Source: DATCSE01 sp036568605
GTDB taxonomy: Bacteria > Pseudomonadota > Gammaproteobacteria > Burkholderiales > Burkholderiaceae_C
Direction: 5' to 3'
NCBI GenBank assembly: GCA_036568605.1
Contig: DATCSE010000387.1
Coordinates: 1 to 38,768, forward strand
DNA: 38,768 bases
Part shown: positions 37,467 to 38,768 of the stretch, in pieces
Position numbering within the stretch: the first letter of the stretch is position 1
Layout: each line of letters opens with the position of its first letter
Notes under the pieces: generated by a model
Database searches by the model: none
What the model was told of the DNA's origin: nothing
The model's input: the letters and a program-made list of their open reading frames with translations, nothing else
Made by a program: the position numbers and the translations under genes

Positions 37467-38575
37467 TGAAAGCTGCCCACCTCCCGATCCAACGTCCGCG
37501 CGATGCCAAGCTGCTGGTCATAGACGCCGACGGACTGCTGCAGTACGCACCACGGCGCGAGCTCGCATCCTTCCTGCGGCGCGGCGACCTGCTGGTCGCC
37601 AACGATGCCGCGACGCTGCCGGCCAGCCTGACCGGCATCCACCTGAAGAGCGGCGCGCCGATCGAGGTGCGGCTGGCCGGACGGCGCTCGCTCGCGGTCG
37701 ACGACCTGCATGAGTTCAGCGCCGTTGTCTTCGGCGCCGGCGATCACCGCACGCGCACCGAGGACCGCGCCGCACCGCCGCCGCTGCATGCCGGCGACAC
37801 GCTTGCGCTCGGCCCGCTGAAGGCGCGCGTGCTGCGCCTGCTCGATCACCCGCGGCTGATTGCGCTCGCGTTCGACGGCACGGCCGATGCGATCTGGGCC
37901 GGCATCGCCCAGCACGGCAAGCCGGTGCAGTACGCGCACGTCGCCGAGCCGCTGGCGCTGTGGGACGTGTGGACCCGCATCGCGGCGCAGCCGGTCGCGT
38001 TCGAGGCGCCGTCGGCCGGCTTCGTGCTCGACTGGGCGCTGCTGCACGCGCTGCAGCAGCGCGGCGTCGGCTTCGCAACGCTGACCCACGCAGCCGGCCT
38101 GTCCTCCACCGGCGACCCAGCGCTGGATGCGCGGCTGCCGTTCGACGAGCCGTACCACCTGCCGCGCGCCACCGTCGCGGCCATCGATTCGACCCGGCGG
38201 CGCGGCGGCCGCGTGATCGCGCTCGGCACGACCGTGACCCGCGCGCTCGAACACGCCGCGTCGCGCGGCCTGCCGCTGCGCGCCGGCGACGGCATCGCCG
38301 ATCAGCGCCTGGGCCCGGCCACCCCCTTGCGCATCGTCGACGCGATCGTCAGCGGAACGCACGAGCCCGGCACCAGCCACTACGAGCTGCTGCGCGCGTT
38401 CGCAAGCGACGCGGTGCTGGCACGCGCCGACGCGGCGCTGGTCGCGAACGGGTATCGGACCCACGAGTTCGGCGACTCGGTGCTGGTCGAGCGGGGTGTC
38501 GCGCGGCACGGACCGGCGCCGAAGCGGCGTCCCGGACCACGGCGCGACCTGCGCGGCGATCTGGTCGAAGTCTGA
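37467..38575 (+). CDS. QueA-like S-adenosylmethionine:tRNA ribosyltransferase-isomerase paralogue
   Basis: A 369-residue protein of the QueA fold. Family landmarks are RRGDLLVANDAATLPASLTG (QueA: RPGDLLVLNDTRVIPARL), VIALGTTVTRALEHA (GTTSLRALE) and THEPGTSHYELLRAFAS (NFHLPKSTLLMLVSAFAG), with GYRTHEFGDSVLV near the end. Canonical QueA transfers ribose from SAM to make epoxyqueuosine in tRNA. Here the conserved Arg of NDTRVIPARL is replaced (NDAATLPASL), and NFHLP reads GTHEP, so this is a divergent paralogue that may act on another SAM/base pair. No tgt/queuosine neighbours are seen. It follows the SDR by 24 bases, presumably in an operon. It is distinct from queA proper, which may lie elsewhere in the genome. 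Confidence 0.82.
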
Positions 38576-38669
38576 CGGTCGCACCCGCGGCGTTGAACCG
38601 GATGAAGGCGCCGCGGCATATACCGACAACGACCCGATGGCCGGGGCGGCAACCAGGAGCTGCAGCAGC

Positions 38670-38768
38670 ATGAACACACGACGCATCCTCATGGCCTTCT
38701 TCACCGCACTGCTGAGCGTCTCGCTCGCCTTCGCCGCTGGCGGCGGCGGTGGCGGCGGCGGAGGAGGC
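38670..38768 (+). CDS. Exported glycine-rich protein, 3' truncated by window end
   Basis: The first 33 codons of a gene starting MNTRRILMAFFTALLSVSLA then FAAGG. This is a signal peptide followed directly by a run of at least ten glycines at the window edge (GGCGGCGGTGGCGGC and onward). AGGAG lies about 10 bases before the ATG. The rest is outside the window, so the function is unknown; glycine-rich tracts after a leader are common in small secreted or surface proteins of Burkholderiales. Confidence 0.6.
   Translation, partial: MNTRRILMAFFTALLSVSLAFAAGGGGGGGGGG

Noticed and set aside
35870..38704. 944-codon minus-strand open frame
   Set aside because: Only its last 220 codons (XRE/cupin) have family features; the rest is antisense to the SDR and QueA genes.
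1..38768. CRISPR array, tRNA/rRNA, prophage or insertion sequence
   Set aside because: No regularly spaced repeats, no tRNA cloverleaf recognised by eye, and no transposase, integrase or phage structural proteins among the frames.

Overview
The window is high-GC (roughly two-thirds G+C), gene-dense, and carries codon use and gene families typical of a betaproteobacterium. The best guess is order Burkholderiales, near the Methylibium/Rubrivivax/Leptothrix group. Pointers are the lptD-surA-rsmA block with a divergent amgK, a DUF4148 small exported protein, a FixJ-type two-component pair, an OFA-family transporter and a mod operon. The assignment is inferred from protein resemblance only. No tRNA, rRNA, CRISPR array, insertion sequence or prophage gene was recognised.

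Layout. (1) 1-992: 3' end of a malic enzyme/phosphotransacetylase fusion (maeB) with a strong terminator. (2) 1.18-2.38 kb: a self-contained cassette with its own promoter and terminator, encoding an exported RNase Sa-like guanyl RNase and its barstar-type inhibitor. (3) 2.38-8.28 kb: outer-membrane and envelope genes, lptD-surA-rsmA on the minus strand and divergent amgK on the plus strand; pdxA and murU, common partners elsewhere, are absent here. (4) 8.3-18.8 kb: mostly single genes. These are a LysR regulator, a DUF4148 protein, an ABC half-transporter, a small lipoprotein, an FAD oxidoreductase, an M20 peptidase overlapping a small anchored protein, a membrane protein, a monoglyceride-lipase-like hydrolase and two unrecognised small genes. 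(5) 19.0-27.7 kb: a FixL/FixJ-like pair, then a tripartite RND efflux operon (adaptor, pump, outer-membrane channel) with a divergent AcrR-type repressor. The intergenic operator has the same 8-bp arms and spacer length as the E. coli AcrR box. (6) 27.7-36.5 kb: a periplasmic metallo-beta-lactamase-fold hydrolase, a ModE-like/PBP-domain regulator, an OFA (oxalate/formate) transporter, a nitroreductase, the molybdate ABC operon in the order modB-modA-modC under a ModE-type box, then a REP-like inverted pair and convergent modE, which overlaps an upstream XRE/cupin regulator gene. (7) 36.7-38.8 kb: an SDR, a divergent QueA paralogue, and the start of a glycine-rich exported protein cut off by the window end.

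Functional reading. Two regulatory circuits can be read directly from sequence: AcrR with its operator and the RND operon, and ModE with its box and modBAC. The OFA transporter and the PBP-domain regulator beside mod suggest a formate/oxalate and molybdoenzyme theme, but no molybdoenzyme lies in the window, so this is inference. The most system-like accessory element is the RNase/barstar cassette.
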